Under the pieces are notes generated by a model. It was not told the origin of the DNA. It made no database searches and was given only the letters and a program-made list of their open reading frames with translations. The position numbers and the translations under genes are program-made. Shown one piece after another: positions 49,767 through 59,085 of a stretch of DNA of 64,000 nt (position 1 is its first letter; the number at the start of each line of letters is the position of its first letter). The stretch comes from Christensenella timonensis (GTDB lineage: Bacteria > Bacillota > Clostridia > Christensenellales > Christensenellaceae): positions 1,984,001 to 2,048,000 of the forward strand of contig NZ_FLKP01000002.1 in assembly GCF_900087015.1 (NCBI RefSeq), read 5' to 3'.

Positions 49767-50150
49767 TTATGGAACAGGATATGTTGCCGAACCGTTGGCA
49801 TCCGTAAATGTTACGCTCTCAACCAAACCGCCTGTAACGGTAACCGTGTAGTTACCAGTAAACTGGCTTCCCAAAAGATTTGGCAACGCCGCCTCAACAG
49901 CGGCTTGTGTGACCTGCTGGTTCTGCGACTGCAATTGTGCCACCGCAGCCGTCGCCGCGCTGTACACCGACCGCGCGTTCGCAAGGCGCGTCTGATCCTG
50001 CGCCTGCGTTACAAACCCCATCATAGTCGGAACTAAAATGGCGACCAGTACGCCGATGATCGCGATGACGACGATCAGTTCGATCAGCGTAAACGCTTTT
50101 TTACCGTTCTTTTTGGCATTTTCCCTTTTGAGCATTGCCCTGTACAACAT
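49767..50150 (-). CDS. pilA: Type IV major pilin (PilA-like)
   Basis: 127 residues. A 17-residue leader ends in KKA, then FTLIELIVVIAIIGVLVAILVPTMMGF, the hydrophobic assembly helix with Glu at +5. The C-terminal part is short and Gln/Val rich. Size and single strong promoter suggest the major pilin. AGAGGAG precedes the ATG. Here too the residue before the cleavage site is Ala. Confidence 0.9.
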   Translation of the reverse strand: MLYRAMLKRENAKKNGKKAFTLIELIVVIAIIGVLVAILVPTMMGFVTQAQDQTRLANARSVYSAATAAVAQLQSQNQQVTQAAVEAALPNLLGSQFTGNYTVTVTGGLVESVTFTDANGSATYPVP

Positions 50151-50213
50151 AAAATTCTCCTCTTTTCTTTTTTTATATTATTGCATTATAACGTGACATG
50201 TACGGTATTATTT

Positions 50214-50242
50214 ATTATACACACGGGCCACGTTTTTGCCAA
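50214..50242 (-). promoter_or_regulatory. Sigma-A promoter of pilA
   Basis: TTGGCA (50237-50242) and TATAAT (50214-50219), 17 bases apart on the minus strand, about 63 bases from the pilA ATG. It allows pilA to be made separately from pilB-pilT. Confidence 0.75.
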
Positions 50243-50255
50243 GTCATAGGTGTGA

Positions 50256-51314
50256 CTAAAAATAACGTTTGATCTCCTGCGGATCGACGCAGCGCGAGAG
50301 CGCTTCCTCCGGCGTAATTAGGCGGCTTCTGACGAGCGCGCCCAGCGCCATATCCATCCCCTGCATCCCAAACTGGCGGCCTGTCTGGATCGCGTTGTCG
50401 ATCTGGAAGATCTTGCCTTCGCGCACGAGGTTTGCGATCGCGTCCGTGCGCGCCATGACCTCCAGCGCCGCCACACGCCCCCCGCCCATCGCGGCCGTCA
50501 CGGGCACGAGCTGCTGCGTGATGACTGCGGCAAGCGTTTCCGCGAGCTGCGTGCGTATCTGCGCCTGCTGGTTTGCCGGGAACACGTCGATGATCCTGTT
50601 GATGGTATCGGCCGCGCCCTGCGTGTGCAGCGTGGATAAGACCAGGTGCCCCGTTTCCGCCGCCGTGATCGCCGCGGATATCGTATCCAGGTCGCGCATC
50701 TCACCCACCAATATGACGTCCGGGTCTTCGCGCAAGGAGGCGCGCAGCGCGGACGAAAAGGCGATGGTATCTTCGCTCACCTCGCGCTGGTTCACAATGC
50801 AGCGCTTGTGTTCGTGTACATATTCGATCGGGTCTTCCACGGTGATGATGTGGCAGCTGCGCGTTTCGTTGATATAGTCGATCATCGCCGCGAGCGTGGT
50901 CGATTTCCCGCTGCCCGTCGGCCCGGTGACCAATACCAGCCCGCGCCTGAGCGAGGCAAACTGCTTCAGTACGGGCGGCAGCCGCAGCCCGTCTATGGTG
51001 GGGATAGACTGCGCGAGCAGCCGCAGCGCCGCCGCAAAGCAGCCGCGCTGCTTAAAGACGTTGACCCTCAGGCGCTGGCCGCCTACCGCATAGGCAAAGT
51101 CCACGTCCCCCGCCGTTTCCAGCGTCCCCATCCTGTCCGGCGGGACGAGCGGCCTGATCAGGGCCTCCGCCGCCTGCGGGTCGAGCCTTCCGTATTCCGC
51201 GGCCTCCATAAGCTCCCCGTCGATACGCATGACAGGCGCTTTCCCCACCGTCAGGTGGATATCCGACGCGCCGCGCGATACCGCCTGCATGACCAGTTCA
51301 TTGACCGTTGCCAT
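50256..51314 (-). CDS. pilT: Type IV pilus retraction ATPase
   Basis: 352 residues. Walker A GPTGSGKSTT, Asp box, Walker B VILVGEMRD and the PilT-type His box GHLVLSTLHTQGA. The last residues correspond to the AIRNLIREGK-type motif seen as AIANLVREGKIFQ. It powers pilus retraction. It follows pilB by 15 bases. Confidence 0.96.
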   Translation of the reverse strand: MATVNELVMQAVSRGASDIHLTVGKAPVMRIDGELMEAAEYGRLDPQAAEALIRPLVPPDRMGTLETAGDVDFAYAVGGQRLRVNVFKQRGCFAAALRLLAQSIPTIDGLRLPPVLKQFASLRRGLVLVTGPTGSGKSTTLAAMIDYINETRSCHIITVEDPIEYVHEHKRCIVNQREVSEDTIAFSSALRASLREDPDVILVGEMRDLDTISAAITAAETGHLVLSTLHTQGAADTINRIIDVFPANQQAQIRTQLAETLAAVITQQLVPVTAAMGGGRVAALEVMARTDAIANLVREGKIFQIDNAIQTGRQFGMQGMDMALGALVRSRLITPEEALSRCVDPQEIKRYF

Positions 51315-51329
51315 ATCGTTTCCCTTTCC

Positions 51330-53027
51330 CTATATCGTATAGACCGCTTTGACGTATTCCTGCACGGTCGATTCCCCCGCCAGCACGTTGCGCAGCATGT
51401 CCTGTTTCAGCGTCACCATGCCGTGCTCCTGCGCGTAAGCCGATATCCTGTGCGAGGTCTCGCGCGCGGAAATCAGCTCCTGCATCCCCTCGTCCACCAG
51501 CAGTATCTCGTGGATGGCCTTTCGCCCGAGGTAGCCTGTGAAGTTGCAGCGCGGGCAGCCCTTGCCCTCGTAGAGCATCACCGTTTCATTTAGCCCCAGC
51601 ATCATGTTTTCCGCCGGGGTCGAGGGATGCTCCTGCTTGCAGTGCGGGCATATACGGCGCACCAGCCGCTGTGCGACCACGCCCGACAACGCGGAGGCGA
51701 CGAGATACGGCTCCGCGCCCATGTCGATGAGCCTGCCCACCGAGGAAGCCGCGTCGTTCGTGTGCAGTGTGGACAGTACCAGATGCCCGGTGATGGACGC
51801 GCGCACCGCGATCTGCGCAGTCTCGCTGTCGCGGATTTCGCCGACCATGATGATGTCCGGATCCTGCCGCAGGATGGAGCGCAGGCCGCTGGCAAACGTC
51901 AGCCCCGCGCGGTTGTTGATCTGCATCTGGTTTGCCCCGTCGATCTTATATTCCACCGGGTCTTCGATGGTCACGACGTTGAGCTGTGGCGTCATGACTT
52001 CGCCGATCACCGTGTAAAGCGTCGTCGTTTTGCCGCTGCCCGTCGGCCCGGTGACCAAAAGGATGCCGTGTACCGCGCGTACCAGCTTATCGAACAGGCG
52101 GGCGTTTTCCTGGCTCAGGCCGAGCGAATACGTTCCCGCCTGCGTTTTCAAGAAATTGTTGACCAGCAGGCGGATTACCGCCTTTTCCCCGTACACCGTG
52201 GGCAGCGTGGAAATACGCAGGTCGATCTTTTCCCCGTGGATGTCGACCTCGCAGCGCCCGTCAAGCGGCAGCCTGCGCTCGGCGATGTCCATGGAGGACA
52301 TGATCTTGATACGCGTCACGATGGAGGCATGCGCGCCCGTGGACAGCGTGAGTACGTCCTGCAAATTGCCGTCGATCCGCATGCGCACGCGGGTCGCTTC
52401 CCTGCCCGGCTCGATGTGGATGTCGCTGGCGTTTAATTTGACGGCCTGCTCGATGATCGAGTTGACGAGGCGCACGACAGGCGCGCTGTCCACGCGTTCG
52501 TCGATGCCCGCGTCGACAGGCGATATCTCCTGCGCTGCCATGGCGGCGCGGAACTCCTTGTTCACATCCTCCGCCGCCTCGTGCGTGACCTTGTCGGCAT
52601 AGTGCTTGCCGATCGCGTCGCGGATGCTGCTTGGGGTAGCGATGACGGGTACGACCTCCATGCCCGTTTCCAAACGTACGTCCTCGATGGCGTGGAAGTT
52701 CATCGGGTTGCTCATGGCCACGATGAGCGAGCCGTTCTTGCGGTCGATGGGGATCACTTCGTTTTCACGCGCGAAATCCTCGCCCAGCATGTGCACCGCG
52801 GCGGGGTCGATACGCGCCTGCGAAAGATCGACAAACGTCGTTTTCAGCCGCCTTGCCAGCGCCTTTGTGAAATCGGTCTCCGTGATGAATTTTTCCTCGA
52901 TCAGGATATTCCCCAAAAGCTTTCCCGTTTTCTTCTGGATCGAGAGGGCGGTATTCAGCTGCTGCGCTGTGATGAGGTTTTCATTGAGGAGCAGCTGCCC
53001 GATCTGGATATTCTTTTGCTCTGCCAT
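51330..53027 (-). CDS. pilB: Type IV pilus extension ATPase
   Basis: 565 residues from the ATG at 53027, preceded by AGGACAGG; the frame extends 17 codons further without a clear site. The N-terminal MshEN-like region (IGQLLLNENLITAQQLNTAL) can bind c-di-GMP in some homologues. The ATPase core has GPTGSGKTTT, IIMVGEIRDSETA and GHLVLSTLHTNDA, with the zinc motif CPHC...CPRC. It powers pilus assembly. Next to two c-di-GMP enzymes the MshEN-like region may be functional; not tested. Confidence 0.96.
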   Translation of the reverse strand: MAEQKNIQIGQLLLNENLITAQQLNTALSIQKKTGKLLGNILIEEKFITETDFTKALARRLKTTFVDLSQARIDPAAVHMLGEDFARENEVIPIDRKNGSLIVAMSNPMNFHAIEDVRLETGMEVVPVIATPSSIRDAIGKHYADKVTHEAAEDVNKEFRAAMAAQEISPVDAGIDERVDSAPVVRLVNSIIEQAVKLNASDIHIEPGREATRVRMRIDGNLQDVLTLSTGAHASIVTRIKIMSSMDIAERRLPLDGRCEVDIHGEKIDLRISTLPTVYGEKAVIRLLVNNFLKTQAGTYSLGLSQENARLFDKLVRAVHGILLVTGPTGSGKTTTLYTVIGEVMTPQLNVVTIEDPVEYKIDGANQMQINNRAGLTFASGLRSILRQDPDIIMVGEIRDSETAQIAVRASITGHLVLSTLHTNDAASSVGRLIDMGAEPYLVASALSGVVAQRLVRRICPHCKQEHPSTPAENMMLGLNETVMLYEGKGCPRCNFTGYLGRKAIHEILLVDEGMQELISARETSHRISAYAQEHGMVTLKQDMLRNVLAGESTVQEYVKAVYTI

Positions 53028-53119
53028 TTTCGCCTGTCCTTTCTTATACGCGAATGGTTGGTTCCTATTGTATTGCACGGCGCTTTCCCATATAATACTT
53101 ACGAAGGAGATATTACGCC

Positions 53120-53887
53120 ATGCTTGTTTTCGCTTATTTCTGGCCGTTCGCCCTGCTCTTCGGGCTGGTGATCGGCAGCTTTTTAAATGTTTGCATCTGC
53201 CGCGTGCCCTTAAAGCAGTCCGTGGCCGCCGGCCGTTCCTATTGCCCCAGCTGCGGCCATGCGCTAAAGCCCCTTGACCTCGTCCCCGTTTTCAGCTACC
53301 TGTTCCTTAGGGGGAAATGCCGTTATTGCGGGGAGAGGATCAGCGCCCAATATCCGCTGGTCGAGCTGCTCAGCGCCGGGCTGTACGTCCTGTCCTTTTA
53401 TATCTTCGGCCTCACATGGATGACGCTCGCCTCTTGGGCCTTTGTGTCCGTGCTTATCGTCGCTTCCATGATCGATATCCATACCTTTGAGATCCCGGAC
53501 GGCGCAAGCATCGCCATCCTTGTGATCGGCGCCGCCTGCTTTTTCCTCCCGGATTCGCTCCTGTGGTGGGAGCGATTGCTGGGTGCACTGTGCGCGGCAG
53601 GGCCTCTTCTGCTGGTCGTCTTACTTTCACGCGGCAACGCGATGGGCCTCGGGGACGTCAAACTGATGGCGGCCTCCGGCTTGGTGCTCGGATGGAAGCT
53701 GTCGCTGTTTTCCCTGCTCAGCGCGGTGGTAATCGGCGCCATCGTGGGCGTTGTGCTCATCGCCTCCAAAAAGAAAGGGCGCAAGGACGCCATTCCCTTT
53801 GTTCCCATGCTCTCCGCCGGCCTTGTCACCGCGCTTTTCTGGGGCAACGCCGTCATCGCGTGGTACGTCTCCCTGCTCGGCCTTTAG
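53120..53887 (+). CDS. pilD: Prepilin peptidase / N-methyltransferase
   Basis: 255 residues, eight hydrophobic segments. FALLFGLVIGSFLNVCICRVP is the family N-terminus, C42/C45/C67/C70 make the zinc site, and the two catalytic aspartates are D119 (SMIDIHTFEIPD) and D179 (GLGDVK). It cleaves and methylates prepilins. It is the only gene of the locus on the plus strand and its stop overlaps the stop of the facing pseudopilin gene by 4 bases. Confidence 0.95.
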   Translation: MLVFAYFWPFALLFGLVIGSFLNVCICRVPLKQSVAAGRSYCPSCGHALKPLDLVPVFSYLFLRGKCRYCGERISAQYPLVELLSAGLYVLSFYIFGLTWMTLASWAFVSVLIVASMIDIHTFEIPDGASIAILVIGAACFFLPDSLLWWERLLGALCAAGPLLLVVLLSRGNAMGLGDVKLMAASGLVLGWKLSLFSLLSAVVIGAIVGVVLIASKKKGRKDAIPFVPMLSAGLVTALFWGNAVIAWYVSLLGL

Positions 53888-54411
53888 GGCGTTTGCGCGT
53901 CGTAGCTCACCATCAGCCCCCACGAGGCCCCGCCGACCGTTTCCGTATTGAGCACATTCACGTCCGTTTCCAGCGAATAGGCGACGGACAAGTCGTTTTT
54001 ATTGGTCAACGCGACCGTCACCGTCACGATATCCTGCCTAATGGCGCCCACCGTCAGCTCCGCATAATACCCTTCGTAGAATTCCTCGCTGAACATATCC
54101 TCCGCGGTGTTTTTGCCTTCCTGCAAATAGATCCTGCCGCCTAAGCTGTAAAGGTATGTTTTCCCGCTTTCCTTTGCGTCGTCCGCCGTTTCATGGATCA
54201 AAAGCCCCTTCGCGTATTTGAGGTATTTCTGTACCGTTTCCATGGCGTAGTTCGTCTTGACCTGCACATCCGTCTGCTGCCCTAAGGTGACGACAGAATC
54301 GTTCGCGGATACGAAAATGAGCGCGAGGCCGAGGCCGACGATGCCCACCAGCGCCATGACGACGACCAGCTCGATCAGCGTAAAACCCTTTTTTGCATTT
54401 TTGCCCCCCAT
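53884..54411 (-). CDS. Minor pseudopilin (PilW/PilE-like)
   Basis: 175 residues from the ATG at 54411, which overlaps nothing and follows the preceding stop (TGATATG). Leader ends NAKKG, then FTLIELVVVMALVGIVGLGLALIFV with Glu at +5. About 140 residues of globular domain follow. Last gene of the pilC-to-pseudopilin unit, convergent with pilD. Confidence 0.88.
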   Translation of the reverse strand: MGGKNAKKGFTLIELVVVMALVGIVGLGLALIFVSANDSVVTLGQQTDVQVKTNYAMETVQKYLKYAKGLLIHETADDAKESGKTYLYSLGGRIYLQEGKNTAEDMFSEEFYEGYYAELTVGAIRQDIVTVTVALTNKNDLSVAYSLETDVNVLNTETVGGASWGLMVSYDAQTP

Positions 54412-54412
54412 A

Positions 54413-54775
54413 TCAGTCCCCCGCCTCTTTTGCATCCGGCGCAAACGCCTGTAATATAAGCCCGGTATCCGGCTGCCTTGACTGGACGCGCTTGCCGTCC
54501 ACGGAAAAATCCGTACCGTTGAGCTCGAAATGAAGCGTATGGGGCCAATATGTGATATAGTTCATGTCCGTGATATCAGAGCCGCTGCGCATACTGTAAA
54601 GCGCGCGCTCAAGCTGCCCCGCCGCGTCAAAGGTCGCGGCGTTCATGCTGCGCGTATCCTTTTCCATGTTCACAGTGGGGGCGAGCACCCCCAAAAGCGC
54701 AACGGAAAGGATGCCCAGCAGCGCCAGGCTGATGATCACTTCTATTAAGGTCATGCCTCTTTTTTTCTTATCCAT
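54413..54775 (-). CDS. Minor pseudopilin (PilV/GspI-like)
   Basis: 120 residues from the ATG at 54775 (a GTG three codons earlier is possible). Leader KKKRG, then MTLIEVIISLALLGILSVALLGVLAP with Glu at +5 and Met at +1. The small globular part resembles GspI/PilV minor pilins in size. It is tightly packed between the large surface protein gene and the next pseudopilin. Confidence 0.85.
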   Translation of the reverse strand: MDKKKRGMTLIEVIISLALLGILSVALLGVLAPTVNMEKDTRSMNAATFDAAGQLERALYSMRSGSDITDMNYITYWPHTLHFELNGTDFSVDGKRVQSRQPDTGLILQAFAPDAKEAGD

Positions 54776-54787
54776 GCCGGCCACCCG

Positions 54788-57691
54788 TTATTCGCCCGTT
54801 CCTGGGTAGGTGCCCAGAACCGTCCAACCGCTGATCCCCCCGCCGGGCGCGCTGCCGAACGTCCCTTCAGGCGTATACTGGATATACCGTAGGTTGTTGC
54901 CCATCTCGATGTGCGAGGCGATCGCGCTGCCGTAAAGCTTCGCTCCGCCTGAAAAAACCGTGCTGCCCGTCATCTTGACAGTGCCCTGCGGGGCATAGAA
55001 AAACGCGTACGCCGTGTTGTAGCGCGAGATATCCATGGCGACGCCTTTCGCGTTTGAGATCAAATACAGGTTGGGCACGCGCGTATCGCCCTCCTGCGGC
55101 ACGCCGTCCGCATAGTCGTAGTAGCCCATAAACGTATTGCCGCGCAATTCCCAGTCCACGAAATTGCCCGCGTCCGTCCCTTCGTCGAGGAACAGGTAAA
55201 CGTTGTGGTCCCCCTTGGTAAGGATGTTCACGCCCGACGCCACTTCCATCGTGTAACCGTCGTTTTCCGGCATTTTAAGGCGGATATAAAGGTCGCTGTC
55301 CGTGGCGTCGAACACCAGGCTCTTGCCGTATTGCTGTCCCTGCGCTTTTTTGAAATCCAGCGTCAGGTTACAGTTCTTCGTGAAAATATAGTCGTTGCCG
55401 TCGATCTCGTAGCCGGCGGGTTTCTTTTCGTTGAACGCGAAGTACACATTGTTTTGCTTCATCTGCGCTTCGATCGCCGCCGGGATCTTCCATTCCGGCA
55501 GGTTTTCATATTTTTCCCGCAGCTTCAAATCCACCATGGGCATTTCGTCATACGGGATATCCAGCTTTTTGATTTCCGTGATATCGCCGTTTCCCGACGG
55601 GATATCCGCCCACGGCACTTCCCCCAGGGGCGCCACCGGCGTCATGGTTCCCGGATCCACGACGCTGAGGCCCGTAATGCTGGAATTGTCAACGGAGGGC
55701 TGCGCGCCAAACACGAGCGTACCCGAAGCCGTCGAATTTTTGAAGCTCCCGCCGCCGATCACGTTCATGTTCCCACGGATATTGGCATTTTCAAAGTCCG
55801 CGATGCCGTTGACCGTAAAACCGGCGCTGATTCCCTGCGCCGTTTGCTGCGGCAGCCGCACGCCCAGGTTCCCGCCTACGAAAGCGTCGACGCCCACGGC
55901 GTCAAATGTGCCGCTGATATCCATTTCCCAGTTACATTGCCAGATACCCATTTCCGCCCTGACGTTTTTCATCCTGATCTCGCGGCTTGCGTGCAGGTTT
56001 GCCTTCACTTCCGCGTCCCGGACTTCGATCCCGCCGCCGGCCGCCAGGTTTCCCTGTACCTTTCCGCCGTCGACCTGTATCTCGCCCCATGCAGTAAGCG
56101 TATTCCCCCCGCCCCAGCTGTCCCGCAGGATTTGCGAATCCTTCAGCACGATATGCCCATTGGAAACAATCTTCACCACCTGCAGGCTGTTGCAGTCTTC
56201 CAGCGTGACGTCGCCGTACGCATAATACTGCGGCGCCAAATCCTCTGTCACGGCATAGGCCGTACTGTTTTTGAGTTCGATCGTGCCCGGTTTTCCCTGC
56301 GCATACAGGCTGCAATACGAAATATCCGAATTCTCCGCCCTGATCATCGGCGCATAAAAGCTTGGATATACGGAGCTTGGCGGCGTACTGACGCCGTTTA
56401 AGAAAATGGTCGCGCCGCAATGCAGCTCCTTCATCGCCGTGATGCTTGTGATTTCCACCGTGCCGTTGATATAAATATTCCCGCTGTAGCTGCCCGCGAT
56501 CTTTCCTTTTCCGTTCGCGCGCACCTCCCCTGTAAACCTGCCGTCCAAATCCACGTCGCCCATACACTCGATAGAGCCGACCGAGCCGTTGTAGACATCG
56601 TTTTTGACGAGCACGTTCCCGTTCGATTTGACCTTGGCGGCTTCGGCGCCATTTTGCACCACCACGTCGCCGCCCGCATAGATAGCGCCCTTGCTTTGTG
56701 CGCCGTTCCCGTCTACCGTGACCGTGCCGCCCGCATAGATATCGCCCTGCGCCAGCGCGCCTGCCGCGATATTCACGTTGCCGCCTTCCAGCGTGCCGTC
56801 GTCCTTTTTGGCGCCGTTTGCGTAGATCGTCCCGTTTACCGCAGCGCCCCATCCCTCCAGACTGACCGTGCCGCCCGCATGGATATCGCCCTGCACGACC
56901 GCGCCGTTTTTGACCGTCACGTCGCCGTCCGCGTAGATATCGCCGGGGATATCCTGTGACCGTTCGATGACCACGTTCTTTTCCGAACGCACCGTGGAAT
57001 AGACCGTGCCGCCTGTCGTGATCTTAATATCCCCTGTCGACTGGATGTGCGTATCCCCGTCCTGCGTACCGAAACCGCCCGCCCCCAACGCCAGGGGGCC
57101 GACGGCGTCCACGTTTTTGGTCACGCCTTTCCCGCCGGAAAAGGTCGTCGAGCTCTCGCCATTGTCAAAGAAAACGCTGCCCTCCGAGCCGGAGCTGCCC
57201 GGCGTTGAAGGCAGCATGCTCGCGTTTGGATTGAGGTTCGTCGCCCCCGCTACCACGTCGAAAAGGCTTGCAAGGCCGATCTCTTCCCCGCCGCTCCCGG
57301 ACGTATACTGGAGCAGGCTGTACATGCTGGAGGTAAAGCCGTTTTTTTCGGCTGTCACCGCAACGCGGAAAACGTTTTCCATGCCGCTTTTACTATCTTT
57401 TTCAATTTGTATCCCGTAGTCCCCGAATAGGGCGTCGCTGCCGCCGCCCTCGATTTTGTACGTGGGGCCCGTGCCCAGCGCAAACGGGTCGATCGTTTGG
57501 TCAACGATCTGGCCGTTTACCGTATCCAGCACCGACTGCGCGGCAAAATCGGCCTGCTGCTGCCCATAGGTACGCGAGGCCTGCTCATTGGCCACACCCG
57601 CGAGCGTCATCACGCCGACTCCGACGATCACAATGAACCCAAACACACACAGCACCATGACAAGCGTGCTGGCGCGTTTTCCATTTCTCAT
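54788..57691 (-). CDS. Large repeat-rich pilus-associated protein (beta-helix-like)
   Basis: 967 residues. The N-terminus MRNGKRASTLVMVLCVFGFIVIVGVGVMTLAG resembles PilX/GspK-type minor pilins with one membrane helix. From about residue 200 to 650 it consists of short repeats such as GDIYADGDVTVKNGAVV and GTIYANGAKKDDG, like bactofilin or polymer-forming beta-helix repeats. The C-terminal 300 residues are a second beta-rich part. The ATG overlaps the pilO stop by 4 bases and the next gene begins 13 bases after the stop, so it is an integral part of the pilus operon. A tip adhesin or PilY1-like role is inference. Confidence 0.8.
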   Translation of the reverse strand: MRNGKRASTLVMVLCVFGFIVIVGVGVMTLAGVANEQASRTYGQQQADFAAQSVLDTVNGQIVDQTIDPFALGTGPTYKIEGGGSDALFGDYGIQIEKDSKSGMENVFRVAVTAEKNGFTSSMYSLLQYTSGSGGEEIGLASLFDVVAGATNLNPNASMLPSTPGSSGSEGSVFFDNGESSTTFSGGKGVTKNVDAVGPLALGAGGFGTQDGDTHIQSTGDIKITTGGTVYSTVRSEKNVVIERSQDIPGDIYADGDVTVKNGAVVQGDIHAGGTVSLEGWGAAVNGTIYANGAKKDDGTLEGGNVNIAAGALAQGDIYAGGTVTVDGNGAQSKGAIYAGGDVVVQNGAEAAKVKSNGNVLVKNDVYNGSVGSIECMGDVDLDGRFTGEVRANGKGKIAGSYSGNIYINGTVEITSITAMKELHCGATIFLNGVSTPPSSVYPSFYAPMIRAENSDISYCSLYAQGKPGTIELKNSTAYAVTEDLAPQYYAYGDVTLEDCNSLQVVKIVSNGHIVLKDSQILRDSWGGGNTLTAWGEIQVDGGKVQGNLAAGGGIEVRDAEVKANLHASREIRMKNVRAEMGIWQCNWEMDISGTFDAVGVDAFVGGNLGVRLPQQTAQGISAGFTVNGIADFENANIRGNMNVIGGGSFKNSTASGTLVFGAQPSVDNSSITGLSVVDPGTMTPVAPLGEVPWADIPSGNGDITEIKKLDIPYDEMPMVDLKLREKYENLPEWKIPAAIEAQMKQNNVYFAFNEKKPAGYEIDGNDYIFTKNCNLTLDFKKAQGQQYGKSLVFDATDSDLYIRLKMPENDGYTMEVASGVNILTKGDHNVYLFLDEGTDAGNFVDWELRGNTFMGYYDYADGVPQEGDTRVPNLYLISNAKGVAMDISRYNTAYAFFYAPQGTVKMTGSTVFSGGAKLYGSAIASHIEMGNNLRYIQYTPEGTFGSAPGGGISGWTVLGTYPGTGE

Positions 57692-58470
57692 TCCTGCGTT
57701 TCTCCTGTCCCGGCCTGAGCGCCGCCGCCGACTGCCGGTATCCCGTAAAATTCAATGGTGACCACAGCGGGCATCCGCCCGTCCTCCCCCGCTTCCTGCG
57801 TGGAAAGGGAAGTAATGCGCAGCGCGCGGCCGCTCTCGTAGAGGCCGTTTGCAAACGCAATGATATCGTCAAAGCTGCCCGTACAATTGACGATCGCGTT
57901 TAACTGGTAAAGCGAAGCCTGTGCCGATGGCGATTCGCTCGCCGTAGCGGTTGCCGCCGCCTGCGCGTACGGGTCGCCGGATTCCTGGGCCGAAGGCTGT
58001 GCCGACGGTTGCGCGGAAGGCTGCGCCGAGGGCGAAGCGCCGTTCACGATATCCGCCGCGTCCTGTATGGGCAGGGATTCCTGCCCCTCCTGCGCGGAGG
58101 CGTCCGTGCCGGAAAAGTCCGCCGTGGCCGTGCCGACGTCCGAAAGATCCATGTTCGCTACTTCCAGGTTATGATAGGCCAGCATATTGTTGAGCCACAG
58201 GTCGATCTCCTCCTGCCGCAGGCTGTTTTCATACGGTTTTTGCAATTCCTTTGTGCGCGCGTACTCTTCGTCGATGCTAAAAAGCAGGGCGCTCGACGTT
58301 TCCGTATCCGCCCGGGCGCTCACAAGCTCGTCCTGCTTCTGCGAAATGAGCGACCTTAAATCAAGCAGCGACTGCTGCATGGGCACGATAAGGAAATTCA
58401 CGCCCAGTACAACGATCAGTACGACGCCCAATATGATGAGCAATACCATTTCCCTTTTGGAAAGCCTCAT
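57688..58470 (-). CDS. pilO: PilO-like pilus alignment protein
   Basis: 260 residues: one N-terminal membrane segment (about 10-30), a coiled coil, then a Ser/Ala/Pro/Gln-rich linker containing repeated QPSA units (about 140-160), and a ferredoxin-like C-terminal domain. Order after pilN and 4-base overlaps on both sides support PilO. The low-complexity linker is not usual in PilO. Confidence 0.8.
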   Translation of the reverse strand: MRLSKREMVLLIILGVVLIVVLGVNFLIVPMQQSLLDLRSLISQKQDELVSARADTETSSALLFSIDEEYARTKELQKPYENSLRQEEIDLWLNNMLAYHNLEVANMDLSDVGTATADFSGTDASAQEGQESLPIQDAADIVNGASPSAQPSAQPSAQPSAQESGDPYAQAAATATASESPSAQASLYQLNAIVNCTGSFDDIIAFANGLYESGRALRITSLSTQEAGEDGRMPAVVTIEFYGIPAVGGGAQAGTGETQE

Positions 58471-59075
58471 TGCGCCTCACCTCCTGCAAGCGCGCAGCTT
58501 ACGGAGAACGTGACCGTCCCCGTCTGCGCGGTGCTGTCCGCTTCGTCCGGCGCCACCGCCGTGCCGTCCGCGGCATAATACCCGTTGTATGTAACGTCCG
58601 AAATGAACGACGAGCCGCGCAGGCTGCGCACGAATTCCGCCGGAGAGGAGGTATCCTGCGCCTGGCAGTCGAGCTTTAATACGCCGCCTGTGTATTCGAT
58701 CTTGACAATGCCCACGTCCTGCGGTTTTTTCGCCTTGATATCCTCCATCAGGGCGCTGTCGAGGTGCGGATCGGCCGCCAGGTTTTCGTTGAAAGCCTCG
58801 ATGATGGAATTATAGGTCTTGAGCGCGTTCAGCTTTTGCGCGTTGGAAGAAAGGGCCGCATACTCCGAGCTGCCCGATTTCACCTCGTCGATCTGCATTT
58901 CCAGCGCCGCGAGCTGCCCGACGGCCGTCGCCCGCTGCACCAGCTGCCAGACATAAAAGCCCCCTACCAGTACGGCGCATACGACGAGCACGATGATCCC
59001 GCCCTTCATAAAGCTCCCCAGCGTGCGCCTTGCTTCCTGCTTTTTGATGCCTGCAAAAAAGTTAAGATCTTTCAA
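58467..59075 (-). CDS. pilN: PilN-like pilus assembly protein
   Basis: 202 residues from a TTG at 59075, chosen because GAGGTGG lies five bases ahead; an upstream ATG would include sequence overlapping pilM. KDLNFFAGIKKQEARR matches the short cytoplasmic PilN N-terminus (which binds PilM), then one membrane helix (about 24-46) and a periplasm-side type domain. Overlaps pilO by 4 bases. Confidence 0.82.
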   Translation of the reverse strand: MKDLNFFAGIKKQEARRTLGSFMKGGIIVLVVCAVLVGGFYVWQLVQRATAVGQLAALEMQIDEVKSGSSEYAALSSNAQKLNALKTYNSIIEAFNENLAADPHLDSALMEDIKAKKPQDVGIVKIEYTGGVLKLDCQAQDTSSPAEFVRSLRGSSFISDVTYNGYYAADGTAVAPDEADSTAQTGTVTFSVSCALAGGEAQ

Positions 59076-59085
59076 ACCATCCACC

